DNA of 64,000 bases from the NCBI GenBank assembly GCA_038049695.1, contig CP142452.1, positions 52,906,501 to 52,970,500 on the forward strand, read 5' to 3'. Below, in pieces: positions 11,640-22,363 of this stretch. This DNA is from Cinnamomum chago. Lineage: Eukaryota > Streptophyta > Magnoliopsida > Laurales > Lauraceae. A program made the translations under genes and the position numbers. The notes beneath the pieces are model-generated. The model was given only the letters and a program-made list of their open reading frames with translations. It had not been told where the DNA came from and ran no database searches. How positions within the stretch are numbered: the first letter of the stretch is position 1; every line of letters begins with the position of its first letter.

Positions 11640-12233
11640 AGAGGGAACGTACAGCAGCGGAAATATACTTTCCGCTGCTATATGTAGCTGTATGTATTAT
11701 GTTTTATGTATTTTTATTTGATGTTTATAGTGGCATAATATATTTTTATGTTGGTATAGATAATATGTATAGTGGCATAAGACATTTTCTGCTGCTGTAT
11801 GTATTATGTATAGTGGCATATGACATTTTCTGCTGCTATACGTAATATGTATAGTGACATAATACACTTTCCGCTGCTATATGTATTATGTATTTCCTAT
11901 CCATATATTTCTATTGCTATATGTATGTATGAGTATTATGAAAATATATACTTAGATTTAGTGACGGACCATACTTTTCGCTGCTATACGTTAATATGTA
12001 TTATGTATTTCACATACTTAGATGTAAATGTGGTGACGGAATATACATTCCGCTGCTATACGTTAGCGTTTATAGTGGCATAATACATTTTCTGCTGCTA
12101 TATGTATGTATGAATACGTTAATAGCAGCAAAATACAATTTCGGCCGCTGTATGTATATTGATAGTTAGATGTAGTGACAGATACATAAACCGCCGTTAT
12201 AAACTGCCACTAATTGTCACTTTTCTTGTAGTG
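11640..12233. repeat. CACTA 1 right subterminal repeats
   Basis: At least seven imperfect repeats of a ~50-70-bp unit contain CTTTCCGCTGCTATATGTATTATGTA-like and TAGTGGCATAATACATTTTC-like segments. The core GCTGCTA is shared with the left end. The repeats end in AACTGCCACTAATT and the inverted terminus. Confidence 0.85.
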
Positions 12234-13459
12234 CCTTCCATAGTTCCATGCCACCATCTTCTAGAGAGCACTAGAGTCTTTAATTGACTCTTCGAAGCAA
12301 TAGGAGAATAAGAGAAAAGAAGTGGAATAGAAAATCCATCGATCAACATTGGTGCGCTGAGGACTGAGTAACGGATGGAGACGAAGGGAAGAGAAGGGGG
12401 GAAAGATAGGCGCGGAATGGGTTTCCAAAAGAGCGGAAAGCATGGAGAAAGAGGCACGTTTGCGCGTGACTGGTGATCTCTTTAAAAGTAAAAACTTGAT
12501 CTCTCTGTAAGTTTTTTTTTAAAAAGTACTTACAATAGAAAAAGTGTCCTTACCCAGCTGTCAAGTTACCTACCTGGTTTTCAGGACTATTTTGGGCCTT
12601 TGCGTGTTTCCAAGTCTAGTCTAGGTCTTCTTGGATATTTTAGGATTTTTATGGTAATTGCTCCTAAAAATAATAAAACAATGAAAAAGTAAACACTTTT
12701 TTTTAAAATATTGTCCATCCTTAAAACTAGTAAAAGAGACATAGCCTCACTTTCTTCTTTAGATTATAATAGTAAAATCACCCCTCCATCATCATCATCG
12801 TCGTCGTCGTCATCATCTTCTTCAAAAAGTACCTTTTAAGCCTCATGGAAGAAAAAAAGAAAAAAAGGGGGGGCCCATGAAAGATTGGAGAGGAGAGAAG
12901 TGTTGGAACGGGCCCGAAAATCGTGGTAGGCCCTTTGGGTGAGCTATGATGGAAGAAAGAGAAGTGGAGAAGGGTGGGAAAAAAAAAGGGGGGTGAACAG
13001 TGACGCAAAATATAGTGCCCCTTCAATAGTTTCTTCCCCTCCCTTGGGTTCTTTGTAATATTTTTTGGAACACTTGTCCAAGTTATAATGCGTTTAGAAA
13101 AGGTCTTTATCTAAGGCTCCAAGCTTGGGATGGTTTAGGAAAGTTTGGAAGACAAACAAGAGTTTGTAGGGATTTAGAAAGTCTTTCCTATTTGAGTCTC
13201 TTGTCGTGTAAGACTTTCTAAAATTGGTCCCACTTGTAGCTTCTTGGAAATTTCTCATCATGGACCACCACAAATCTGAAAAACTATCTCAAAAGGTAAA
13301 AACCTGATTTTTTCAAACATTGGAGGGCCCCACATGAGGTGTGCACATAGCTGGTGGGACCCATTGGACTCCCACACATGGCTTAGGAAGCTTCCTTCTT
13401 GCGATTTCTTCTACTTTCTTGCTATCCAATTCTTTCCAAAATTGAAATCCTCAATTCAA
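12234..13459. other. Flank right of CACTA 1, no gene
   Basis: Contains the TSD CCT (12234-12236) and the inverted ~75-bp match to 2618-2690 (at 12350-12428). A CATCATCGTCGTCGT simple repeat lies near 12790-12820. The remainder is AT-rich with purine/pyrimidine runs. No supported coding sequence. Confidence 0.55.
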
Positions 13460-13681
13460 ATTTGAATTTCAAATTCTCCACAAAAATAGAAGATCTCTTG
13501 TAACACTTGGAGAAGTAGAACCCACCTTGGCCACCCCATACATGGGGATTCACACCCATGAGATGGTTGGTCCCATGGGAACTTCATCTCTTCAATTTTC
13601 CTTCACTTTCTCTTATTGAATTTCTCCTGAAATTATCTCATTCAAATTCTCTAAATGTGGGCCCCAAATTTTAAAATTTCC
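13460..13681 (+). repeat. Direct repeat unit, left of solo LTR A
   Basis: This ~221-bp segment (TTTGAATTTCAAATTCTCC... to ...TTTTAAAATTTCC) recurs in the same orientation at 26320-26541, on the other side of the long LTR. I count about 11 differences, all or nearly all transitions, with A/T in this copy where the other has G/C. Confidence 0.95.
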
Positions 13682-14322
13682 TAATTCAATTTTTGTAAGA
13701 CCCCTACCCGAGTGACCTCGATTAGTATTGATTAAGTCGTATTTTAGTTTTAAGCGTGATTAGTGAATGCTGGTTAAGTTGGGATTAGAATAAATCTTTT
13801 ATAGCTTTGGGGAATTTTGAGTGCCTTTATACTTAGTGGGACCCTTTGGGGGTTCCTTTTGTGACTTTGTGTTTGCTTGGGGGATTTTCTGAGATTCCTG
13901 TGATTTGTATCTTAATCCTGTTTTACTTATCTCGCTAATCTCTTCAACTTTTATGTTGATCCCGTTCCCGTCTGGAACCCCGAAACCCGACTTTCCTAGC
14001 ATTGAGGGCAAAACCATCCTTTTTACACTAAATTTGTACCCAAAATTAGATATTCCCGAAACCCTTGAAATATATACTTTTTGGAAACTAGAAATTTCGA
14101 CGATTGTTTTTTTCTTCTTCGTCGAACTCATATGAGGTCCTAAAAGCCGTGATTTTAGCCCCATAAGAATTTCAAGTGGTGGAGCACATCTCATTTGCTA
14201 TAAAAAGAGATCCTTCTTCCTCTTTTCCCTTTTTCCAGCTCAAACCAAACCCCAAGCTAGGGTTTCACTTTCCTCTTCTTTCCCTTGCTCTTCCATCTCC
14301 ATATCCCCACCAAACTTGCACC

Positions 14323-16082
14323 TGTTGGAAGTAGGTAGGCCTTTCGGATAGGTTTCAAAAACTTTTGACCCACCTAATGTAGGGATCATCTATGTAGAAG
14401 GTAATAAAACCCAATTCAGGATGCAATCTCTCAAACTCATAAATCATGTACAGCAATATAACATATCTAGAAGATGGAAAACAACACCTAAACATGCAAC
14501 CACGAAATCTACAACATACAAGGATGTAGATTATACATTTGGAGCTTGGTAGTGCTCTAATGGAGAAGTTATGACTTTCTTTGATGATGAAACACTTTCA
14601 CTAATCAAATCAGAATCTCCAACACCTTTTGATCTTCCACGCTATGACCCGTATCAGATTCTCTTTTCTCAAGAAGATGGTGGAATCTCTAAGAGAAAAC
14701 CCTAAAGGAAACTAGAATTGAACTAGAAGAGGGAGAGTAAGAGAAGTGTGCAACACGTGCACAATCCTAGGCTTGGGCATGAATCTCAATAGTGGAATTG
14801 TGCATAGGGACGTCCAAGGCACTCCTCCTCTAATTTATAGCTCTTAAGCAACCTCCTCCTACTAATTGAAATAGAAGTCTTACTTCCACAATAATTAGTA
14901 ACATACTAAATCACAATTAGAAGTCTCACTTCAAATATGATTAGTAACTTTATCCTTTTCTAATTAAAATAGAAGTCTCACTTCCATTAATAATTAGTAA
15001 CTTACTATTACCACTATTAGAAGTTTCACTTCAAATAGAAATAGTAACTTTCTATTTCCTTTTAGAGTTCTACTAGAATTAGTATCTTTCTAATAACTTG
15101 GGCTAGCGTGAGGACCACTAGGGGTTCCTTAGAAAGCTGACTCCAACTGGGACACGCGACCCCACATCTCATGTGCAATCCGGGCCCATAGTTAATTGCA
15201 AATAACTCCACTATATAAATGCAATTGAACTCCAGTCTTAGGAATAAATTACAATGAAGACCCTAAACTTCCCAATTACCACAAGTAGGCCCCTCCATCT
15301 ATATCCATAGATCAATTGGACATGTCCACCAAATTAGATCCATACCTTATTATCCTTGAGCCCCAATTGATTATAATGATCATTTGGTACCAATCCAATT
15401 AACTCTTAATTGGAATGGGTGCGCATTACCAATGATAAATCCATTAATTGGCACAAGGGGATATTAAAGATAGATTCCATCTTGATCATTGAATGTTCTC
15501 ACAGCTCTACTACCACGTACCCAAATCACCGAGGTGTTGACCTACAATTGGCCTTACTCATTGGTGACTCAAAGCAAATGAATAGATAGAAACTTGAGTT
15601 CATTAATGTCTCGGGATTATGAGCCTATTGCTAGGGAATTATGAAAGCAGACCTTAAAGTAAAGACAATGTACATAAGGTGATTCTCATGGTCCTTCAAT
15701 ACATCCAATATACCAGTACCATGATCCAGAATCTTACATTCTGATGATCGAGACAAATCACACTATCTCATAGTGATCAAAGTGCTACAATCTTGTCAAA
15801 TGAAATGCCCAATCTCATTACTGGTTGTTAAGATATTTAAATATAAGATTTGCAATACATATCTCCTCTATGTGGATCTCATTCATGCACATGTATTCCA
15901 TCTAGTATACTTGTGGACTCCGGTTCATCCCATGAACCATCATGTCATTCGTATTGGTTCTGTGCAAGTATATAATTAAACACTATTCATCTCATGAAAG
16001 GAAAGCATGATTGTATTGATAAATAAAGAAACTAATCAATTTATTACATCATATACTTGATATTGAGACCATAAAACTAACA
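14323..16082 (-). repeat. Copia copy 2, 3' LTR (1760 bp)
   Basis: On minus it begins TGTTAG (16082) directly after the polypurine tract and ends CTTCCAACA (14323). It keeps the ~376-bp segment lost from the 5' LTR and matches copy 1 (853-2611) over its full length. Confidence 0.96.
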
Positions 16083-16100
16083 ATCTCCCACTTGGGCTCA
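16083..16100 (-). other. Copia copy 2 polypurine tract
   Basis: On minus the sequence is GCCCAAGTGGGAGAT, immediately before the TGTTAG of the 3' LTR. This is the plus-strand primer site typical of plant Copia elements. Confidence 0.85.
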
Positions 16101-16397
16101 ATGTCAGTCAAGATTGTATCTCATGCCCATCCCGTCTACATGCTGCTCAAAGACTTTGGTGGTCAAAGGCTTAGTAAAGGGATCTGCCAGATTGTCCGCA
16201 AAAGCTATCTTGGTGATTGCAATGTCACCTCTCTGCACAATCTCTCTAACCAAGTGATACTTCCTCTATACGTGCTTTTGGCTTTTATGGCTCCTGGGTT
16301 CCTTGGACTGAGCGACTGTCCCGCTGCTGTCACAGTAAACTGTGAGCGGCTGCCGCACCAAAGGTACAACTCCAAGTTTCAAAAGGAATCTTTTGAG

Positions 16398-17982
16398 TCA
16401 TACTGCTTCCTTAGCTGTTTCACAAGCCGCTACATATTCAGCCTCAGAAGTGGAATCAGCGGTACATTCCTGTTTAATACTCCTCCAGTTGATAGCTCTT
16501 CCGCCAAGCATAAACACATAACCAAAGGTGGATTTCCTGGAATCCTTGTCTGACATAAAGTCAGAATCTGTGTATCCCACTGGAATCAGTTCATCACTGT
16601 CGTAAATCAATATGTAATCTCTAGTCTTTCTCAAGTACTTGAGGATACATTTTACAGCAGTCCAATGGTTAGGACCTGGGTTAGACTGATATCTGCTGAC
16701 TAAGCCTACTGTGGTCAGTACTATGCTATGTATTAGCAGTACATAGCATAGCATAGCATAGCATACATGCTATGTACTATGTTATGAACTAGACCTGGGT
16801 TAGACAGATAGATATCCGGTCTAGTACATAGCATAGCATACATGAGGCTACCAACAGCTGAAGCGTATGGAATTGCTCTCATCTGCTCCTTTTCCTCCGG
16901 GGTCTTGGGACACTGGTCCCTGGAAAGGTGCACTCCATGCCTAAAAGGTGTGATACCCTTCTTGGAGTCCTGCATAGCAAATCGTACCAGTACCTTAATT
17001 ATGTAAGCAGCCTGAGACAAGCCAATCATCCTATTTTCCTGTCTCGATGGAGTTTGATCCCTAGGATGTAACTAGCTTCTCCCAAGTCCTTCATATCAAA
17101 AGTCTTTGCTAACCAAACTTTTACTATTGACAACATTCCTATATCTTTCCCAAGGAGAAGGATGTCGTCGACATATAAAACCAGAAAAACTACCCTGTCA
17201 CCTTCATTTTTCATGTACACACATGACTCATCCGAATTTTGACTAAGACCAAATGATTTGATTGCCCGGTCAAAACGGATGTTCTAGCTTCGGGATGCCT
17301 GCTTCAGTCCATAAATAGACTTCTACAGCTTGCAAACTTTTTGCTTTTGGTTACTAGCTATAAAACCGTCTGGCTGCATCATATAGATGTCTTCTTCAAG
17401 ATGGCCATTGAGAAACGCCGTCTTGACATCCATTTGCCAAATCTCATAATCAAGGTGAGCCGCTATAGATAAGAGTATCCGGATGGACTTGTGCATGGCT
17501 ACCGGCGAGAAGGTTTCCTCATAATCGATACCCTCTTTCTGAGTATACCCTTTCGCAATAAGCCTAGCCTTAAAGGTCTCAACTCTTCCATCTGATCCTC
17601 TCTTTCTCTTGTAGACCCACTTGCACCCAATAGGTTTGATATTGGCAGGCAAGTCCACAAGTGTCCAGACCTGATTAGAGTACATAGACTCCATCTCAAC
17701 TTTCATAGCATCATGCCAACGTCCCGAATCTATGTCATTAATTGCTTCATCATAGTTACAGGGATCCTGTTCCAATTCTTTTGGGATTGCCTCGTAAGAC
17801 TCTCCCAAGAACGAGAACCTGTCAAGGGTCCTGACTATCCTCCCAGTACGACGATGCACTGGTGTAACTACTGGGTCTGGTAAGGGCGGTTCTTCCTCAA
17901 GTTCAGTCATACTTGGATTTGGAATTGATTGCTCTTGAATCTCTTCCAAGATCACCTTTTCTAGAGATTTTCGGTCCATCAT
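16398..17982 (-). pseudogene. Copia reverse transcriptase-RNase H, broken
   Basis: The 17982-17323 frame holds the start of RT (VWTLVDLP, GCKWVYKRKR, ARLIAKGYTQ, QMDVKTAFLNGHLEEDIYM) and ends at a TAG where a Gln is usual. The 17220-17026 frame has the catalytic YVDDILL box. 17029-16733 carries the C-terminal RT/RNase H linker (DSKKGITPFRHGVH, SLMYAMLCTRPDI). 16754-16398 carries RNase H (GYTDSDF, KSTFGYVF, EAEYVAA). Breaks are in-frame TAGs at 17323-17325 and 17284-17286, a frameshift near 17026, and a rearranged CATAG-rich insertion at about 16700-16830. Confidence 0.95.
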
Positions 17983-18169
17983 TTAATCTTCCTCCAGAAA
18001 AACCGCATTGGTGTTCACCAGCACTTTTTGCTCTCTGGGATTATAGAATAACCAACCTTTAGTTCCTTTAGGATATCCTACAAACGTGCATACTTCATAC
18101 TTCGTTTCCAACTTATCCGTCTTAACCTTTAGCACGTGTACCGGACAACCCCAAATGTGTAAATTTGTA

Positions 18170-18907
18170 GACTAGGCTTTCGCCCAAACCACAACTCCCG
18201 GGGAGTCTTAGGTACAGACTTAGATGGTACGAGGTTTAGTATATACATCACAGTATCCAAGGCATATCCCTAAAAGGATATAGGTAATCCTGAGAAACTC
18301 AACATAGACCTAATCATATCTAAAAGAGTCTGGATCCTTCTTTCCGCTACTCCATTTTGTTGAGGCATACCAGGAGCAGACAACTGGGATAGAATCCATT
18401 TTCTGATAAGTGTCCCATAAAATCTATAGAGAGATATTTCCCTCCTCGATCTGATCAAAGAGTCTTGATACTTATACCTAATTGCTTTTCTACTTCCGCT
18501 CGAAACTCTTTAAACTTTTCAAACGCCTCGGACTTGCGGTGCATAAGGTATATGTATCCATATCTTGAATAATCATCTGTGAACGTGATGAAATACTCAT
18601 ATCCTCCTCTGGCCCTGACATTAATGGGTCCACACACATCAGTATGCACTAATTCCAATAAATTTTTGGCCCTATTGCCCTTAGATGAAAATGGTCTTTT
18701 GGTCATTTTGCCTTCTAGACAGGACTCACAGACAGGCATTGGTTCTACCACAAATGAAGGTAAGATACCATCTTTCACTATCCTGTCAATTCTGTTTAGG
18801 TTTATATGGCCTAGCCTCAAGTGCCAAAGTTTTGTTGGATTAGATGAAGGTGACTTCCTCTTCAATGATGGTCTATTAATTGTTTCAGTATCATGTATCT
18901 CATACAT
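18170..18907 (-). pseudogene. Copia integrase (GAG-pre-integrase and core), broken
   Basis: The 18907-18455 frame has the zinc-binding HHCC module (LWHLRLGH...CESCLEGKM) and the first catalytic part of the DDE core (LVHTDVCGPINV, FTDDYSRYGYIY). After a frameshift near 18455 the core continues in 18458-18270 (SAPGMPQQNGVAERRIQTL). A further frame break lies near 18170. Confidence 0.94.
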
Positions 18908-18928
18908 TGTGGGAGTTAATAAATAAAG

Positions 18929-19260
18929 CTAATTGGTTACCTTGCCAGAACATACAAAAGTACCATTCCTCTTTATGACAACTTCAGTACCAAAAGTAAT
19001 GGAATAACTTTTATTCACCAAACTAGAAACTAAAATTAAATTCCGCCGTAAAGACGGTACATATAATGTGTCTGACAAAACCAATTTATTATTTAAGAAA
19101 CATAAAGTGATGACTCCCACTGAAACAACCTCCGCCTTAGCATCAGATCCTAGGTTGACAATGATTTCACCGTCACTAAGCCTCCCGATTTTCCGGAACC
19201 ACTACAACGAATTACATATGTGATTAGTTGCACCGGAGTCAACACACCAGGATTATGAAG
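18929..19260 (-). pseudogene. Copia aspartic protease, broken
   Basis: The active-site motif CVDSGATNHIC is intact (DSG at 19240-19232), but a TAA just upstream and a TAG just downstream interrupt the frame. The C-terminal half is open at 19120-18929 (LSDTLYVPSLRRNLI). The protease cuts the Gag-Pol polyprotein. Confidence 0.85.
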
Positions 19261-19309
19261 TACCAGTTGCAAAACTAACTTCAGAAACAAGTGACTCAAT
19301 CATACCTGA

Positions 19310-20142
19310 GGTCTTCTTCTTAGACAGAAAATCGGGGCAATTTCTTTTCCAATGTCCTGTCATACCACAATGGAAACACTTTCCTTTTGTCCCCGACCCC
19401 TAAGCCTTGCCAACACCACCATTAGGACCATTCTCCACCTTAGGACCCTTAGGAACTGATTTCTTCTTGCCTTTCCGCCTTTGCCTTTCAGTTTGGACTT
19501 GACAAATGACTTTTCTGTCATCAGGGCAGTTGGCTTCTTCTACATAATCCCTTCAGTCACCACCAGCTGGCTAGAAAGCTCAGCTAGAGTCAAATTCATG
19601 TTATTCATATTATAATTGACCGTGATATTGTTGAATGACTCTGGTAGTGACTCAAGGATTATGTCAATTTGCGATTCTGCATCAATCGCAGCCCCCAATA
19701 CATCTAACTCATTCAATTAGTCCATCATTTTCAACATGTGGTCCTATACTGGTGTGCCTTCAGCCATCTTGGTGCTTATAAGCACCCTCATAGCAGCCTA
19801 TCCAGTAGGCCTGCCCTATTCCGCAAACATCTCCTTTAAGTTTGATATAATATCATATGCAGTCTTATAGGATTGATGTTGGTGTTGCAAAACACTAGAC
19901 ATGGATGCCTGTATGTAACATCTGGCCATCTCATCGTCATTAGCCCACTTGGTGTAAAGTTCCTTCTATTCTTGTGATGCTTCCGGCACTGGCTCATCAA
20001 GGGGTGGTTTGGTAAGGACATATTTATACCCTGAAGCTGTCAGGACTATATCCAAGTTCCGTTTCCAGTCTACATAGTTGGATCCCACCAACTTATTCTA
20101 GTTGAGGATGGTCGCAAGTGGATTGAAAATATTTGAATTCAT
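19310..20142 (-). pseudogene. Copia gag with multiple stop codons
   Basis: The start ATG is at 20142 (MNSNIFNPLATIL). The frame runs about 200 codons without indels but has seven stops: TAG at codons 15, 59, 109, 115, 133 and 201, and TAA at 142. A frameshift and a further TAG follow. The zinc knuckle CFHCGMTGHWKRNC (CX2CX4HX4C) is intact at about 19380-19336. Gag is the capsid/RNA-binding protein of the element. Confidence 0.93.
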
Positions 20143-20706
20143 GCTTGAAATACTGTAGCACATAACCATATATTCAGTTAATGAATTTAAATGACATTAG
20201 GGTTTAGTATTCTACAAATTTATATGGAATCCTCGTAACTACTAAATTCAGAATACATCGGAATCCCAATCCTCGGGGTATGCCTCCTTGGGGAGTGTAA
20301 ATACCACCTAGATTGGTGCGGATCAAAGTTGGTCAAAATTGGAATTAAGACTAACTATCAATGATCCCCATCATTCATTATTATCTAGGTATCTCATACC
20401 AAATAATGTATGACTCCCGATTTGCTTTGGTTTCTAAAATACATGAGGCAAATCCTTGGTTCCAAGTTAAGTTATTTTAAGGAAAGTTCAGTTTCTTAAA
20501 TTAGTGTTACCAATGTGTTCATCTAATGGGTCATCAACACTAATTAGAACTCTTTCCAAAAATTAATTTGATTTGACCAATTATAGTAACTTGCTATGTT
20601 TGGATCATATTTGGAAATATTCTAAAATTAAGCATTCATCCATAAATAGAAAGTGCTAAAAATAGAAACTAGTCATCTCCTCCACATGGCCCTAGTGGAA
20701 TAGACT

Positions 20707-21514
20707 CAGTGGCAGATCCAGGATTCAAAATCACCGGGGGCACGATTAAGTAGTAAGGGGTTGCCCCCGAAAAAAAATTTTGGGTTATTTATATGATTGC
20801 AAATGATTTTTTCTTCTTTTTTTCTTCATGCTTGAGAAAAAATAATACACAAAAAAAGTAGTGAACCTTTTACATACACTATCAGTAACTAATACACAGA
20901 AAAGTGCATTCAAAGACAGATAGTTTGTAGATTCCCACTGCATTGCAAATCATGCCTAGCAAGGACAAATAGTGTGTAGATTTACCCCAAACCTTTTATA
21001 TGGAACAAATATAATATAATAATTTCAAGCAATAAAACAAGACATATTTATTTATCACAATTGTTTTCTACGAGTTTTCATTGGGGGGCCTGGTTCAATG
21101 TCACTGGGGGCCTAATTGATTTGGGCCTAACTTAGTATACATAATTTTTTTTTCCCAAAAAGTCACTGGGGGCCCAGCCCCCCAGTGACTATGAACTACA
21201 TCCGCCTCTGCATACTAATTTATCTTAACTGTTTTCAGCGATGACTGCTGTTAATTTTCCTTGGCATTAGCTCTTGCAGGAGACTGAGAACACGGTGATG
21301 CTACAAGAAAGTGATTAAAACAATCAAAATTAGGGAGGACAAGAATATGAAATACCTAAAGTTAATATTGGGCTACAAAAATCCATTGGGGGCCCAAAAA
21401 ATTCACTAGGGGCCTTATGGAAAAAATTAGTGGGCCCCACCAAAATTTGAATTGAAACTTAGAAATCCACTGGGGGCCTGGGCCCCCAGTGGTTACATAC
21501 TCCATCGGCCTCTG
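20707..21514. mobile_element. Non-autonomous hAT-like element (808 bp)
   Basis: Flanked by a perfect 8-bp duplication AATAGACT (20699-20706 and 21515-21522). Short inverted termini: CAGTGGCAGATCCAG on the left, CAGAGGCCGATGGAG when the right end is read on the other strand. It contains several GGGGGCC/GGCCCCC blocks near both ends and no ORF. An internal copy of the right end (CAGTGACTATGAACTACATC...GCCTCTG, ending 21211) suggests a duplicated end or a nested relative. It lies in the 5' leader of Copia copy 2. Confidence 0.9.
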
Positions 21515-22009
21515 AATAGACTTCTTAAACTTCTAGACTTTCCAAAACTTTGGAATTCCTCAAACTCTTTTGGCAACTCCAAAACACATTCGGTAATCTT
21601 CAAGCACTTTAATTAGGAGTCCTACATCGTTTTCCTTCTTCATCTCAGACATCGCCAAAATTTACAAATTTAGAAAAATCACATAAATTCCTATGCCTCG
21701 ATTATGAGACTTACATGGTGATCTAAACATGGAAATAAAATGGCTATAAGGAAATTCATCATGCCTTGCCCTTTCACCGGAAACCAAGGAAACCATGACG
21801 CCCTTTACATTTAGCCTTAAATAAACCAATAACCATAAATAGAAAGCAAAAGACTTGTGGGCCATTTGGAGAGGACATGATCATCTGCAAGTTAGTATCT
21901 CATACAACCATACAAATCACAAAAATAGGCTGCCAAATAATGCTGGAAAAATAGGATGTAAGAGAAGACCCGAAACTGAAAAATCAAATTTCTGCAACCT
22001 GTTGTGCAG

Positions 22010-22105
22010 TGTCCTCGGTCGACCGGCCAAAGGGTTCGGTCGACCGACCTGCAAGTGTTCGGTCAACCGAGCACGGGTTTCGGTCGACCGAACTGACGGA
22101 AACCT
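22010..22105. repeat. Palindrome cluster (GGTCGACC core) in Copia leader
   Basis: Four copies of CGGTCGACCG or a one-base variant (CGGTCAACCG) occur within ~95 bp. Several carry the flanks TTCGGTCGACCGAA. It lies between PBS and gag. An equivalent cluster lies in the unrelated solo LTR at 59350-59500. Confidence 0.9.
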
Positions 22106-22350
22106 GCAACTTGGGTTTCTGCAGTTCGTGTCCAATCTTCACCAAAACACTTCTAAAGTGTTCCAATAGCTTCCTACCATCCTTCCAATATTATTAAACC
22201 CTTTTATGACTATCCAAACATGAATCTACTAGTAAACCAAGCAAATTCATCAAAATTGATCCTTACATAACCCTTGCTCTATCTTCTTCACATCTCATGC
22301 AAAGATTAGAACAAGCTTACTGATCTAACATGATTAGAGATGATGTATGA

Positions 22351-22361
22351 CTCTGATACCA
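22351..22361 (-). other. Copia copy 2 primer binding site
   Basis: On minus, TGGTATCAGAG starts 2 bases after the 5' LTR end. It is complementary to the 3' end of plant initiator tRNA-Met, the usual Copia primer. Confidence 0.93.
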
Positions 22362-22363
22362 AT

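Larger units (their letters stand above)
3443..12233. mobile_element. Gene-capturing (Pack-type) CACTA transposon 1
   Basis: The left end reads CACTACAAGAAAAATTCC from 3443. The right end reads TTTTCTTGTAGTG to 12233, giving an inverted terminus CACTACAAGAAAA. A 3-bp duplication CCT flanks it (3440-3442 and 12234-12236), as expected for CACTA/EnSpm elements. Both ends have subterminal repeats rich in GCTGCTA/TAGCAGC. I find no transposase-like ORF, so it is probably non-autonomous. The interior holds pieces of an R2R3-MYB gene, a BI1-like gene, an HD-ZIP IV gene and a captured promoter with first exon, all on minus. Introns are retained, so capture was from genomic DNA rather than cDNA. Confidence 0.93.

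Noticed and set aside
22351-22361. Possible tRNA gene fragment (also 52351)
   Set aside because: Only the 3'-complementary primer site is present, exactly next to an LTR; no cloverleaf. These are PBS sites.
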